Source: Gnetum montanum | Lineage: Eukaryota > Streptophyta > Gnetopsida > Gnetales > Gnetaceae | NCBI GenBank assembly: GCA_015680685.1 | Contig: MNCI01006016.1 | Location: 183,727-247,726 of the forward strand | Length of the DNA stretch: 64,000 bases | Reading direction: 5' to 3' | In this document: positions 45,945 to 57,915 of the stretch, piece by piece | How positions within the stretch are numbered: the first letter of the stretch is position 1 | How the letters are laid out: every line of letters begins with the position of its first letter | Notes under the pieces: model-generated | What the model was told of the DNA's origin: nothing | The model's input: only the letters and a program-made list of their open reading frames with translations | The model's database searches: none | Position numbers and translations under genes: made by a program

Positions 45945-48747
45945 ATGGCTCTAAAAAGAGAAGGACAAGAAAGACCTTTGCAAGGAGAAAGCAAACACTT
46001 GAGAGGTGGTTGAGGCTAATCAAGAGAACAAGGCCCACCAACTAAACATGAGAAATAGGAGGCCCAATCAGTTAGCATTCATCAAGAGGCTCTTGCTACA
46101 GGGCAATTGATCCAAGGAGAGGCAGCAAAACCACAAGCTACGGTGCAAGGACAATGCCTCACATTGTCCTAAGAATGTCTTGAAGTCATCCAAGAGAAAT
46201 CCATGTTGACCATGGTCATTGTGGAAATGAACTTTGATCCATTTATGGCATTTTCTCTTGAGACAATTCAAACTCAACTCCAGGAATCACCATTATGGCA
46301 CATCCTTTCAAAAAGTAGAGAATTGTACCTTGATGAGATGTACCAATTTTGGCACAACAAGGAAGAAGGAACCATAGTTAACATTAACAAAGTCACTATT
46401 TCGTTTTTAGTCAAAGCAATCATAGAGGCTCTAAATCTGCCAAATGCGGGGGCCAAATTGATGCATCTATCCATAAGGCCTGATCTAGAAATAAGAAAGT
46501 TGTGGCTGAAGTGAGCATACAACAAAGACAATAAGACATATAATGAGTTAACTCTAGAAGAAAGGACCTATTTTAAGATAGGCGCATGCCACCTCTTTCC
46601 TACTAAATTGCTCAATAGAATCTCAACCTACGCAGCTAGGAGAATGCAATATTAATGGTAAATACAATGTTAATCTTCCCAAAATGTACTTCATGGAGAT
46701 CCAAAGGTGGTTCGAAGAAAAAAAGGTAGGGAAGCCAACACTGTCATTCCCTTGCCTAATTAGGAAGTTGTGCAAGCACACTAGAATCCTAGGTTACACT
46801 AATGACACTCCTAGGAGGGCTCAAAATGCTTCTTTTGCTGAGTTGCTTAAACCTACAGCACCAAGGAAAGACCTTGATGAAGAACAAGAAATAGAAAGAA
46901 TCTAGAATCGAAAAAAGAAACAAAGCAAGAGCCCTAGCAATGATGTAAGCCACAAGTTCCACCTCTACCACCACAAAATTACTAGCCTACAATGAGTCAT
47001 TTGCAAAGAATTGGTAAAGCTCTCAGTTGGGAAAGTAGGGATGAATCAAACCTCTTCCAAGTTATTAATGATGTCGTACAACCCACCGTTTCTACTGATC
47101 CATTAAGAGGACAATTTTTTTTACAATCTGGAGGAGAAGCCCAATGGTCTCAACAAATCTCTAGTAACCCTACATCTTTTTAGGTGATCCTTGAAATAGG
47201 AGAAGGTGCCACAGTCATGGTCATGCAACATCATGATGCAGCATGCGCAACAAAGGTAATAAGAGATCACATCAAAGAATATTTTAATGTGCCTGTTGTG
47301 CTCCCAGTGAACTTAACTAGGACTAGAGATGCCCAAATGCTAATTGGGACTTCAATGACTTCTATGATCCATGAGAATGTACTTAATCAATTGCTATAGA
47401 CTAGACAAGTAATGACAACTGACATCCCTAGTGATGTCACTATAGTGCAATTAAACCTTATTGCTACAAAAGGGAAGTTGGTCATGGCAGAGACCAATGT
47501 AGAGCATGCATAAATAGAAGTACATTGACTACAACAAGATCTAGTCACCCTGAGAGCTAAAAGATGGAACCTTGCCCAATTTATTGCACCTAACCAACTA
47601 GACTAATTTTGAATGAAGCAGCTGAACTAATTGATTAAATAGAATAAATTTGGTAAGCAAGAGAAGAAGAAGGCAATATGGAATGCCTTAGTTGCTGAAG
47701 CTTAAGCATATGCCCATAAGAAGGCATTGATCATTGCACAAGAATAGAATAAGCATATTACTACTGACAATGTCAGGTTGATCACTATTGAGAAAAAAAA
47801 GAACATTTTGGAAGAAAGTTTCCACCAGTTGAGAGAACAATTGATGAGGGTCAACCAAGACATTAATAGAGTGGCTAGAGAAAATCAAACTCTCTCAATG
47901 GAGGAGATCCACACAATTCGTCAAAAATTTATAATCGAGATAAGCACGTGGCAAAATAAGGCCAAGAAACATGAGAAGCTAAAGAAGCATTTCCAGGACT
48001 AGGTTGGCATGTATAAGCAAATTAACAAAAAATACATCTAGATGGAAAAAGCCTACATCAAATCCATGTTAGCGCAAAATCCTAACTAGTAGCCCATCCT
48101 AGATAGTTATGCCCTACTCCACTAAGTGGAAGTAAAGAATAAAGACTTGCAAATTGAAAACTTAAAGGAATACATGGCATTGGCTAACCTTCGATATGCC
48201 AACCTTACCATGTTAACAATAGGTCAACTTAGAAATGAACTAAAACAGCAAGTAGTAGCTACCTATGCATTATATAAAAAAGAGTTTGTTGTTATGAAAG
48301 ATGCTCTATAGAAGCTCCACATGGTAAATTCAGAATTGCAAATAATAAAGGCTCGCTACCATGGGTAGAGAGATGTAGCCTCAAACCTAGCTAAGAGATT
48401 AATTAATAACCATGAATTGAATGAAAAGGCTAGGGCCTTCAAGGAGGAACAATGGTAAACAAAATGTTCCTATAACTACCATGCTCATGGGATGTACTAG
48501 TTCTAGCACACATCGGCTTAGCAGCCTAGATGGTACATGATCCAAGGATGGAAAACAAAAAGTTGTAGGCACTTCTGAACCACTACAAATTTTAGAAGCC
48601 TATCAATAAAGGGAAGCAACCAATGGACGAGCCATGGCCTCTGGAAACTACATGAGCTTTCCCAATTTTGTGTCTTGTAATGTTGTGTCCATTTTTTTTG
48701 TAAAACACCACTATGGCATGAATGAGTCAATTTGCGTATTTATTTAA
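45945..48747 (+). pseudogene. Accessory ORF of element C (unknown function)
   Basis: It starts MALKREGQERPL and ends ...GMNESICVFI with TAA at 48745-48747. Mostly one frame, with several stops and a local shift around 46600-46900. Ordered blocks: MVIVEMNFDPFMAFSLE (46205), ESPLWHIL, MYQFWHNKEEGT, IIEALNLPNAGAKL, RTYFKIGACHLFPTK (46560), FPCLIRKLCKHTRI (46755), then a Lys/Glu-rich region with heptad-like spacing (47770-48310) including LKEYMALANLRYANLTML. Shared with elements A and B. It sits where pol should be. It resembles uncharacterised plant transposon proteins with a 'FP.LI..LC' block, but I see no catalytic motif. N-terminal half probably globular, C-terminal half coiled coil. Confidence 0.7.
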
Positions 48748-48830
48748 GTTATTCAATAATCCCATGCCTTCCAATTTTTTTTGTACAGAACTTGTTCCTC
48801 ATTTCGTTTAACTTGAGGATGAGATTTCAT

Positions 48831-48845
48831 TCAGTTGTGGGGGTA
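48831..48845 (+). promoter_or_regulatory. Polypurine tract of element C
   Basis: TTGTGGGGGTA directly before the 3' LTR. The same place in element A (minus strand, about 8715-8703) reads GTCGTGGAGGTA. Confidence 0.65.
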
Positions 48846-48908
48846 TGATGAGTCATGTTTTACAAGGCCATAATATTAGATATTTGATATTGGGGCCGCA
48901 ATGTCAAG

Positions 48909-50164
48909 TGTAATGACCAAAAACATCAATGGTTGGAATCATCGAGGGGCCAACAAATGCACAACCTTAACCCCGCCTTCGCACAAGGGCCTTGCTGGAA
49001 AATAGAGGCAGAGTACCCTTGGATAGTCTTGTAGATCAAATAGGAACTTTGTCAGTTGCAACTAGGGTAGTGGGTGCAACCGAGGGGTGGCATGGTTAGC
49101 TAAAATGCAAATGCAAACAACACAAAAATGGTGCTAAGTGTCAAAGCAATGTTTCATGGTGCTAAGTGTAGAGTGTAGCCATGAAATGGGGGCAAGCGTA
49201 GCCAAGGGTTTCGACCAAAATGAGGGTGTCAACCCATGGAGACTACCACTCAAGCGTAGTATAACTTGATGACGTGTGAAATTGTGCGAAAAGACACAAG
49301 AAAAATGCAAGAAAATGCTAGAAACAAGAGAGAGAAATGGAACACAGCTCCAAATGAGAACATAGTTAACTCCAAAAGGATCTTAGAAGGTATACAGTGT
49401 ACAACAGGAATAGTGGAAGCACAGTCATAGTCTCAGTGGTGTTGGGCCATGAAGTCTGGTTGTGATGAACCATGCTTGTTGGGTTGGTTACTACAGTGTA
49501 CCATGTGGTGTTCTACAAGGCTACAACAGGGCTATAATGGACCATGATGTGCAACTATGCCTCTCTGCCAATGCATTTGGGTCTTGTTTGCCCAAAATGC
49601 TTAGTGCCGAATGCCAAAAGCCAAGTGCTAAAAATGTTCATGTCAAAGGAATACCAATCGCTTTGGAATGCCAACTACTTGAAAATGCCAACCACCTAGG
49701 AATGCCAACTACCTAGGAATGCCAACTATCTAGGAATGTCAACCATCTGGGAATGTCAACTGCCTAGGAATGTTAGTCATTTGGGAATGCCAACCGCCTA
49801 GGAATGCCAATTGCCTGGGAATGTTAACCGTTAAAACGTTGGGAGTCCAGGGGTATTTATAGGGCTAGGGTTAGTGCAAAACATGGATCGAATGCCACGT
49901 GGAAGTGTGGTAGGTGGGACTATGAGAAAAATTCAAAAAAATTTCTAAGTTTGGAGGTGACCAGAAAAGTTTGAAAATTTTCTAACTCTGGTTGCTATGC
50001 TCACCCTGTGTTATGTGCAGGATGCGTAACTTAGCAATTAGAAAAAAAATTTGCAAAACTGGTAGTTGGAGCTAAATACACTCAACAGGGCAAAGTGCCA
50101 TTGTTTTGATACTTAGCCAAATTTGCAATCAAGACACCAAGGTCCAAAATTTTGTGGTGTTTCA
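48909..50164 (+). mobile_element. Solo LTR of a different family inside the 3' LTR, TSD TCAAG
   Basis: TGTAATGACC at 48909 to GGTGTTTCA at 50164, 1256 bp, TG...CA. TCAAG at 48904-48908 and 50165-50169. TATA-like GGTATTTATAGGG near 49852. Its ends and content differ from the TGATGAGT group; the parent element is not in the window. Confidence 0.85.
49665..49830 (+). repeat. 17-bp tandem repeat in the solo LTR (GGAATGCCAACTACCTA)
   Basis: About nine to ten imperfect head-to-tail copies just upstream of the TATA-like box, in U3 position. Confidence 0.8.
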
Positions 50165-51079
50165 TCAAGTATCCAATATCAAGGCATAACCTCCAATGTT
50201 AGGCATCTGATATTGCCCCTTCTATGTAAGCCTATAAATACCACACTTGGATGCATAGTTGGGAGATGGTAAATAGATTTTAGATAGCTTCATAGATTCT
50301 AGAGTAGTCAGAATTTTGTTCTCCAGTGCATGCCCACAGGGTGATGTTGAGTGATTGTACAACATCCTTATTCAAGTGTCACATACTTGGATGCATTACA
50401 TGACTAGCAATAAAGATCGAGATTACTTTCATCATTGCACCATTCACTTAGATTTACTATTGCTTTCAACTGCTTAAATGTTTACTATTTCCTTAATTAA
50501 TGTTTTCATTTATTGCTCTTCATTATTCCTGTCATTAAGTAGAATGAATACGACAAATCGCGAGTGCTTAAGTATAATTACTTGGTAGTCCAGCAGTGTA
50601 TCATTTGGTACGCCCAATGATGTATGCTTGATAATCTTAGCAATAGTTACGTGAAGTCCAAGGCATGTATGGACAATTAGGAATGGATACTCATCGCACA
50701 TAGGCTAGTTTAGATTTTACTTTCCATTGTTAATTAACTCAATTAATTTTATCTTTTTATTATCATTAGGAGTAACTTAGGGCCAGACAACATCAATCAT
50801 CATATGCCTCACTTTGGATTAAACCATATGTGACAAAGCTATCACTAGTTCAAGTGGGAAGAAAACAAACTGTGATCAAGGCATAACAATTTAGATGCAC
50901 AACTAATCCCATTCACAAAATTTGACTAGATTATGCATGAACGCTTGTGATTTGTATGGTTGGACGTAGAGATATCTTGTTGCTCATCAAAAAGTATTAT
51001 GTTAACTATATGTCTTAGATGTACTTATAGTCTTCTTTTAGGTTTTAAATATAAGATGGACAATATATATTATTGGAAG

Positions 51080-51180
51080 TGTGGTGCTAGCCTAGTGGTA
51101 AGACTCTTCATTTAAAAACTCGAAATTATGAGTTCAATTTTGGTGGACAATGCTGAGTTATAAAGTTTTAATTTAACTAT
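51080..51180 (+). repeat. tRNA-derived SINE copy 4
   Basis: GCTAGCCTAGTGGTAAGAC (good A box) then GAGTTCAATTTTGGTGG (weakened B box) and TATAAAGTTTTAATTTAAC. Same family as 38808-38945. Confidence 0.65.
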
Positions 51181-52152
51181 TGTTGATGTGAAAATTTGGG
51201 CAATGAGGCAAACTAACGTACAACGTCACTAAAGTGCTTGAGGGCACCTTGCTTATGGGCACAGCTAGCCTAGGAATAGTCTAGGTGGGTGAGAAAATGT
51301 AATCGATAATTTTAAATAAAATCATTAAATTTGAAAATATTAAATTATTTTCAAATAGAAATATTGAAGATGAAATAATTTAGAAGGATCATAATATTAA
51401 AAAAAAAATAACATGAAGCAAAGAAAAGAGAGAACTTAGCAAATTCATTAATGGTTGCAAATAACCATGGTGGTAGTATATAGCAACTGCAACAAGTGGT
51501 ATTGATAGCTTGCAAACAACATCACAATCCAGTAATGACTAATAGCAGCAACAAAAACAAGCATCCAACAACAACCAATTGTAGGTAACAATACTAACAC
51601 CAAGCAATGAGTTGCATGTAGCAACAACAACACTAATATTGAAAAGGAAAAGGGGTATAGGATGAGGAAATGATGGGATGGAACACTAGAAGAGAACTGA
51701 GAAGGAAAGAAGTAAGATATGGAAAGCAAAAGAGAGAGAAGCTCCTCTCTTGATGATGATCCCTTCTTCATCCATGTGTCTAAGTTTATATAGCTCTTCC
51801 TTTGTTCTCCTAATTATTTCTCTCTTTGGAAGAGAAGCATGATTGCCATGTCTTAGGAAGTGAAGCATGGGTGCCATGTGTCTTTACCCATGGGAGTTGG
51901 AGATGTGCTTTATTTTAAACTGAATCTTCCAACTTATGTTGCAAATATGCCTTACAATTTAGCCTCCTTGTTTTCCTCTTTGTCAAGCAAAAATAAACTC
52001 AAAGTATTTTAAAATCATAAATTTTAAATAAGAGAAAAAGCTATTACTTATTATTTATTCATTAATTTTATTATTATTATTTTATACCTATAACAACTCA
52101 TTTACTTTTTTTATTATAATGTGGATAATTCCACACGCTTATTCCCCCAACA
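51181..52152 (-). mobile_element. Possible solo LTR (TGTTG...CAACA)
   Basis: On the minus strand it begins TGTTGGGGGAATAAG and ends TTCACATCAACA. A TATA-like GCTATATAAAC lies near 51800-51790. Flanking 5-mers (ACTAT, ATGAT) do not match, so the call rests on the termini and TATA-like box. The frame at 51771-51448 is a Leu/Phe-rich by-product. Confidence 0.4.
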
Positions 52153-52549
52153 ATGATGTCACCGTAACTCTCAAAATATAAATTCAAAAAATTCTGAATA
52201 AGAGGAAATTTCCAAAATACCCATTTTTCGTGCTACTGGCACCCCTATTTCTGACAAGATCATCCTGCTCAGATACATCAGAAATCCCAAACCGTAAGTT
52301 CCAAACTGTAGGCCGCCTAAATTTATCCGAAATCCCGAATAATTAACTCCAAATCCGAAACCGTCAGCCCAATTGACAAAATACCAGATTTACCGGCATT
52401 CTAAACTCTTAATCCCAGGCGCCTAAACTTATCGAAAATCCATGACTATAACCCACCAAAAAAAAGTTGTCAATCGCTAGGACAAGCATTGAACTTGTCT
52501 GAATTCAAGAAAGAAACCAAAAAAAAAAATAGCAGCAAACCATGGCCTT

Positions 52550-52886
52550 GAGAACGAAGATAACAGAGCCGGAAACGCGGATCCGGACGAAAGCAAGCGC
52601 TTGCAGAAAGTAACGGATCTGAGCTCAAGTAGAATCCTACTGGTCAGCGAGGGTTTGGAAAGCCTGAAATTTCAGAAGGAGCAGTTGCAGAGATCCGTGA
52701 AACGCCTGATGGGAGAGGAGATTGAGGATACGAGACTGGATGAGCTCGCGCAGCTGGAATGACTTGTGGAGGCGGCCATGCGCAGAATCAGGGCGAGTAA
52801 AGAGAGTAAGATGATCGGCAGCATTGAAGAGGCTAGGGTTTGTAAAGAAAGGGATCTTGCATATCAGAATCGCGAACTTCGCTTGC
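52550..52886 (+). pseudogene. MADS-box K-domain fragment, intronless
   Basis: One frame gives ESKRLQKVTDL, then KFQKEQLQRSVKRLMGEEIE, DTRLDELAQLE, a TGA at 52760, then LVEAAMRRIRASKESKMIG and SIEEARVCKERDLAYQNREL. The pattern 'LQR....LMGE.......EL..LE..LE.....IR..K' is the keratin-like K domain of MIKC-type MADS transcription factors, which mediates dimer and tetramer formation. In genuine genes this domain is spread over several exons; here it is continuous, suggesting a copy made from mRNA. No MADS DNA-binding domain is nearby. The TGA and isolation mark it as a dead fragment. Subfamily not assignable. Confidence 0.7.
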
Positions 52887-53021
52887 GTTCTCCCAAACTC
52901 TTGGATCCGTTCCAATGACTGCAAAATAGAATACCACCTGCGTTCTCTCAGGTATGTGGAATCCGTCCACCGTGATGGCCTGTGTTGATTTCTTGCTGCA
53001 GCTTGGACAGCGAGCATCATG
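52875..53021 (-). pseudogene. Cytochrome P450 fragment
   Basis: The minus strand reads CPSCSKKSTQAITVDGFHIP then ERTQV and AVIGTDPRVWENASEV. This is the segment between the K-helix and the PERF motif of plant A-type P450s (usual form 'HP..PLL.PR.S.....V.G..IP..T.V..N.WAIGRDP..WE.P..F'). About 49 residues survive; the haem-binding Cys region and everything upstream are absent. It abuts the end of the K-domain fragment in tail-to-tail orientation. Confidence 0.75.
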
Positions 53022-53049
53022 GCAACAATTGGAGCCTCTGTAGATTTGA

Positions 53050-56000
53050 TTGAACACTACTTTCAGTTTCAATTTTCAATTTGATTATTGTTTTGTTAAC
53101 GACCAGTTAAGTTTCACCGTATCGTGACGGCCAATTCTAGATAAAAACCAAAGCTCAAAGTGGCATGTCAAAAGGGTCGTAGGATGTCTGAATGAAGCTG
53201 AAAATATCTTAAAGAAACTTAGAAGATGCAACAACTCTGAAGTGTCGGGAAGCAAATCTAGGAGACAAACTTCAACCGAACACACAAGACCTGCGAACCT
53301 AGGATATGTGAACATTTCTTGAATCCAAAGCTTACAATGGATATACATATCGTGACTCATCATTTCTTGAATACAGCTAGTTCCCTAGCTTTAACACCTA
53401 AGACACAAAAACTAAGACCAGACACATGACAAGATCAATGCAAAGGAATTACAAATTTACAAATAACTTTAACACAAGACACATTACAAAATTACCACTC
53501 TAAGAAGAGGAGCCAGGGAATGGTGGTGGACAAGAAGAGTCCTCTAGCATGTTGGCAAAGCTAAAGATGCCTCAAGCTTGATGGAAATCTCTAACAACTC
53601 TTTTGGCTTATATTTGAAGTGTTGATTGTTGTGCATGTCTCCTACTCGTAGTTCAAGAATGCAATTGTTTTACCTATAGATCTACCTTTTGAGGGAGGGC
53701 TCTCAGGTTCTAGATCGAACTAGTGTTCTTTAGGTGGAGTCAAAGGGTATTGTCTTTCTAACAATCAATAAATTAAGGCTTAACATCCCTTAACTAATTT
53801 CTACACAAGGCTTAGGTATGCATGATGCACCTACCTAACATGTTGGACTGCAACAATGCTAAATCATGTGAAATCTTTAAGCATTCAACCACCATTAAAA
53901 AATCATGCATGAAACAATGGTAAGTATAGTCCCTAAAGGAAACATGAAGAATAAAATTACAATTGAATGCTAAACACATATAGGTATAATGAATGACATA
54001 GAAGTGAATTGAGGACTTCATCGAAATTTAAGATACATACCCAACTATGCCTCTCTTCCATGACTAAGTTACAAGATACTAGCCTTGGATAACATGAATT
54101 AAACACACATATTGAAGAATACAAGCATAAAAAAGAAAGGCATAATAGTAGGAATTGATAAGAAAATGTCTTCCTCATATCCTAACAAATCAAAAGCCTC
54201 TAAAACATATGGTACCATCAATCAAACAAACAAAGATGCATAAGAACATTAAGTATGAATCAGTCAAACTTCTAATCCATAATCAAAATATATAGGTAGT
54301 GAATAAAGGTGGAAAGAAATAGTCTTAATCAAACCATTAGGCTCATTAAATTGTAACCATACAAACAAAAGATCAATTGAGTACCTTCTGACATGCAACC
54401 ATAGGCATCTTTGAGAGATAAGCTAGAGCTCACTCGTTCACAACGTCAAGCCACCAAGGGTTCACAAGTGGATCCTTCCCATAGCAAGCCCTTGTCTTTC
54501 TTATTCTTTTGAAGCTCACTGATGAGACACCCATGGATTTCCAACTAGTGAGACATTAGCATCAAATGCAAGTTTGTTTCCTTGGATGATCAAATCTCAT
54601 CCTCCATTTTAGTCTATTAACTTCTTGCCACATACAACAATGCACATAATGGAAGGTAAAAAGATGGGGAATGAAAGATGGACAAGAAAGAGAAGATGAG
54701 AGTGCAACATCACTAGATTTCTAGCCAACCATTCAATTAGCTCATGAGAGCATGTTAGCATGTCCTAAACCTTGCAAGAGATCCACTACTACATCCCTTC
54801 ACTACTACTCATCCACATGATGAAGATAGACCTCTGAGTTTTCCTTCTAAGTGCAATGTCATACCTATCACTACCAATGCCATCTAGCATTAATTGTTCT
54901 ATGGTCTAACCATTGGTGAAATTGAACCATGGTAATGTACCAAAAATCATCTAGAATTCAAGATTCTTGTTTGGTTTTCTTTCATTAATGCATGTACGCA
55001 CAACAAGTTTCCTAAATTTTGCTTTACCATAAGCCTCTTATTGATTCCTATAGTTGCACTAATCAATCTCAATCTTAGTAGTGATTACAATGTCATGACC
55101 AAGTAATTAGGATTCTCATAATGGGTATGGTCATGGTTTGGGTCAATGATTATGATTGTAACCCCTATGAGAAAATGGATTTAAGATTAGGTAGAAGCAG
55201 TATTTAACATTACCAAAGTTTACTAAGAGGAAGACTTCTAGGCCTTCATGATCATGGGTAGGGATGAGCAGGAGATTATCTTGGACTATTACTTTTGGAA
55301 TTTAATTGATTTGGAAAACTAGTTAAGCATGAGATAGGCTTTGCATGGATATTGGTTTAACCTCATATTTTGATCTTAATTGACAAATCATAAGATCGGT
55401 TCAAGATAGTACAAGTACTAATTTGCGTGGACCAATAAGCTTGATGTCATATTGCTCTTCCAGTTACCTCCTCTACTCATTGTTGTTATCCTTATTATTT
55501 CTCTTTTATTTTATTTTATTTTCATTTTTTCTTTCTTCTTTTCTTTTTTCCTTTTTCATGAGAAGAGGGTTTTTGATGGTGTGTAGAAACCATGGGAATA
55601 ATTGGAGTTCCAAATCACCGCCTAGAGTGTTTGACTTGCACACATATGAGAATTCATCTCTCACCACATGACACATACAGGTCCATGAGATCATGGACCT
55701 CTTTTGATCAAGGTGGCTAGGAATGACAAGCAGATGCAACTTGATCTAGTTACATCAATCAAACCCATCCAGTGATGATAAGGACCCTCAATGATACATC
55801 CTTTCCTTGTCAATGACCAAGCACTCTTCTAAGATTCTAAAGTTGACACCCTAATTTATAAACCCATCACCTACCCACAGTTGTAATAGCATTAGCTTTA
55901 ATGACTCGCAATGTGAGTTCTAGCTCCTCACTAAATCTAAGCTTGGGTCACCGGTGATGGATAAAGGAAAGGTGGATGGATGAATTCTATTGTGTGGACA

Positions 56001-56290
56001 TTCCACTAATCAAGGCTCCACTTTGGACTCATTTATTACTCTCACATCATCATTGCAACTATACCTCATCCATCAACTATTGGCTTATCAAGTGAGTATT
56101 CATAAAGCACATTAGTTAATTTTCCCACACATACAAAACACACTTAAAGAAAATAAAACATCAAATATGATTATACATTAAGCTCAATAGTGCACAAAAA
56201 AAATTCTAACTAAACCTAATAGCTTTATTAAAATACATAATAAAAAAGAGGAAAAGAAAGAAAATTTGACATGACATAGAGGATTCCTCT
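53050..56290. other. No recognisable gene
   Basis: 3.2 kb with only short frames and no domain, LTR or tRNA-like match that I can support. A T-rich run at 55490-55560 is simple sequence. Confidence 0.35.
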
Positions 56291-56840
56291 CCCATGACTA
56301 ATCCATGTATATCACCTGATAGACCTCTAAGTGTAAAATATAAGATTGATCATTATATACTCTCAAAGGAAAATGATATTCTTTGTATGACTTTCAGTGT
56401 TGCATATTGATCAAGTAAATCTTGTCTCGCTAGTTTGGATTGTAAATATATGCTACGCTAGAATGGCAACTAGTATGGATGATGTGGGATCCTTTCCATT
56501 GAAATTGAAACTTTCCCAAATAGCAATAGCATGAGGGAATGAAATAGAGGATCTTTTCACTAGGTTTGAAATCAAACTATCATGTACGAACATCATGGTG
56601 TGCCTTCAAGTAGAAATGTTCTAACTTGTTATGCATTAAGGTGATTCTATGATTTTTATTTAGAAAATTAAGATTGATCCATCCACTACATTTCCCAATG
56701 TTTAAATTTCAAGATCAATGGGTTGTCATGAAACCTTTTCATATGCTAGCTTGAATAGGATGTAGCTAATAGGATTTTTCCACATTATTCGATAGGCTCA
56801 AAAAACATCATTAAGCTTATTCTCCTAGTCACTTCTACAC
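56290..56840 (-). pseudogene. Possible Ty3/gypsy integrase C-terminal remnant
   Basis: Minus-strand text such as ISYILFKLAYEKV followed by heavily broken sequence recalls the '...P..LVYG...' and tail region of integrase. Weak; could be another element's noncoding part. Confidence 0.3.
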
Positions 56841-56982
56841 CTACTGATGAAGTGTCATTAAGTTATGCGTCGACTGGGCCACGTATACGGGGCTGCGTAT
56901 ACGCGGCCACGTCGATGCGGGCCCGTCGACGTAACCTTTCTACGTCAATGTGGCCCTGTTTACATAGCCGCCTACCTCAGCC

Positions 56983-56990
56983 TATAAATA
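56983..56990 (+). promoter_or_regulatory. TATA box of element D LTR
   Basis: TATAAATA in the context GCCTATAAATAAGAGGG, conserved in all LTRs of this group; marks the U3/R side. Confidence 0.75.
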
Positions 56991-57158
56991 AGAGGGCCTT
57001 CTGCCTCATTTAGGCATCTTTCAGTTAGTTGTAGCGAAGCTCTTGCAGTTTGTTCCCGCAGGATATAGAATATTTTCCAAGTGCCCGCAGCAGGTGTAAG
57101 AAAAGTGAGGGGCTCTTTATTCAAGCGTTGATGTATCTGAGCCCATTGGTGTGATGGC

Positions 57159-57164
57159 AATAAA
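57159..57164 (+). terminator. Polyadenylation signal in element D LTR
   Basis: AATAAA within GATGGCAATAAAGACG, about 170 bp after the TATA box; the same context recurs in the other LTRs. Confidence 0.6.
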
Positions 57165-57758
57165 GACGAACTATTCAAGCATTCCTTGTAGCATTTTGAC
57201 TTAGCTATTTTATGCATTCAGTAGTTGAAGATATTTATGTTTTATTAGTTACATATTAATTACTTAAGTTTCTATTATTATTATTTTAATCACTATTGTT
57301 CATTCGTAGTTCGTAAAGGCCATAAGTACGACCATCTCGAACATAAATCAAACACTTGGTAAACCCAGTGACGCTTAACGTCTGGTAACCCAAAAGTGTT
57401 AAGAGATGCTCAGAACGTGCTCGGAAGATGGGATCGGATACTTATGCTAGGAATAGTTAAAGTATAAGCTAGGATAATTATAGATTAGATAATAGTTTAT
57501 TCCTTAATCTTCGTACCTTAATTAGCTGCCAAAAGATATGCAAAAAGATATAAAAATCATTAGCCTTAATCTCACTTAACCATCGTAATCAGAACTTCAC
57601 AAGTGAGATTAGGAGGACAATGACCGTTCTAACCCAGGGTTTCACTAATTAGGGTCTGGTGTATGTTAAGTGCTTACAGTCTATGAAATTCGACCAAGTC
57701 ACGTGTGAATGCCCGTGATTCACATGGTTGGGCGTAGGGGTATCTAGCCACTCATCAT

Positions 57759-57776
57759 TGGCATCATTGCTGGGGA
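57759..57776 (+). promoter_or_regulatory. Primer-binding site, tRNA-Asp type (element D)
   Basis: TGGCATCATTGCTGGGGA, one base after the LTR; three differences (C/T and G/A) from the tRNA-Asp complement. Confidence 0.85.
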
Positions 57777-57915
57777 CTGTTAAGTCTTACATGCATCATC
57801 TAACCTTAGTGAAATTATCATTCAAGTCATTGGAACAGACCTAGGATAGAAAAATTTACGCACGCTAGGTGGATTAAAGTAAATAGTACGGTGCACCAAT
57901 TACACAGACCATCTA

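Larger units (their letters stand above)
39714..50989 (+). mobile_element. Element C: pol-less Athila-type LTR retrotransposon with two nested solo LTRs
   Basis: Flanked by a perfect duplication AAAAG (39709-39713 and 50990-50994). Order: 5' LTR 39714-40567, PBS, gag 40694-43074, spacer with a nested solo LTR 44358-45269, accessory ORF 45945-48747, PPT, and 3' LTR 48846-50989 split by a solo LTR 48909-50164. About 9.1 kb without the two inserts. No protease, RT, RNase H or integrase motif is found. Gag shares the PYGYYVQQP block with element D. Confidence 0.9.
48846..50989 (+). repeat. 3' LTR of element C, split by a nested LTR
   Basis: TGATGAGTCA at 48846, TGCTCATCA ending 50989. Pieces 48846-48908 and 50170-50989 (plus one TSD copy) make about 0.88 kb. 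Similar to the 5' LTR over its length. Confidence 0.85.
56845..57757 (+). repeat. 5' LTR of element D
   Basis: 913 bp, TGATGAAGTG to CCACTCATCA. U3 (56865-56970) carries GTCGAC, CGTATACG and GGCCACGT words in place of GATATC. Confidence 0.9.

Noticed and set aside
55423-55671. Plus-strand ORF with a hydrophobic segment
   Set aside because: The hydrophobic run is encoded by a T-rich simple sequence (55490-55560); no signal or domain follows.
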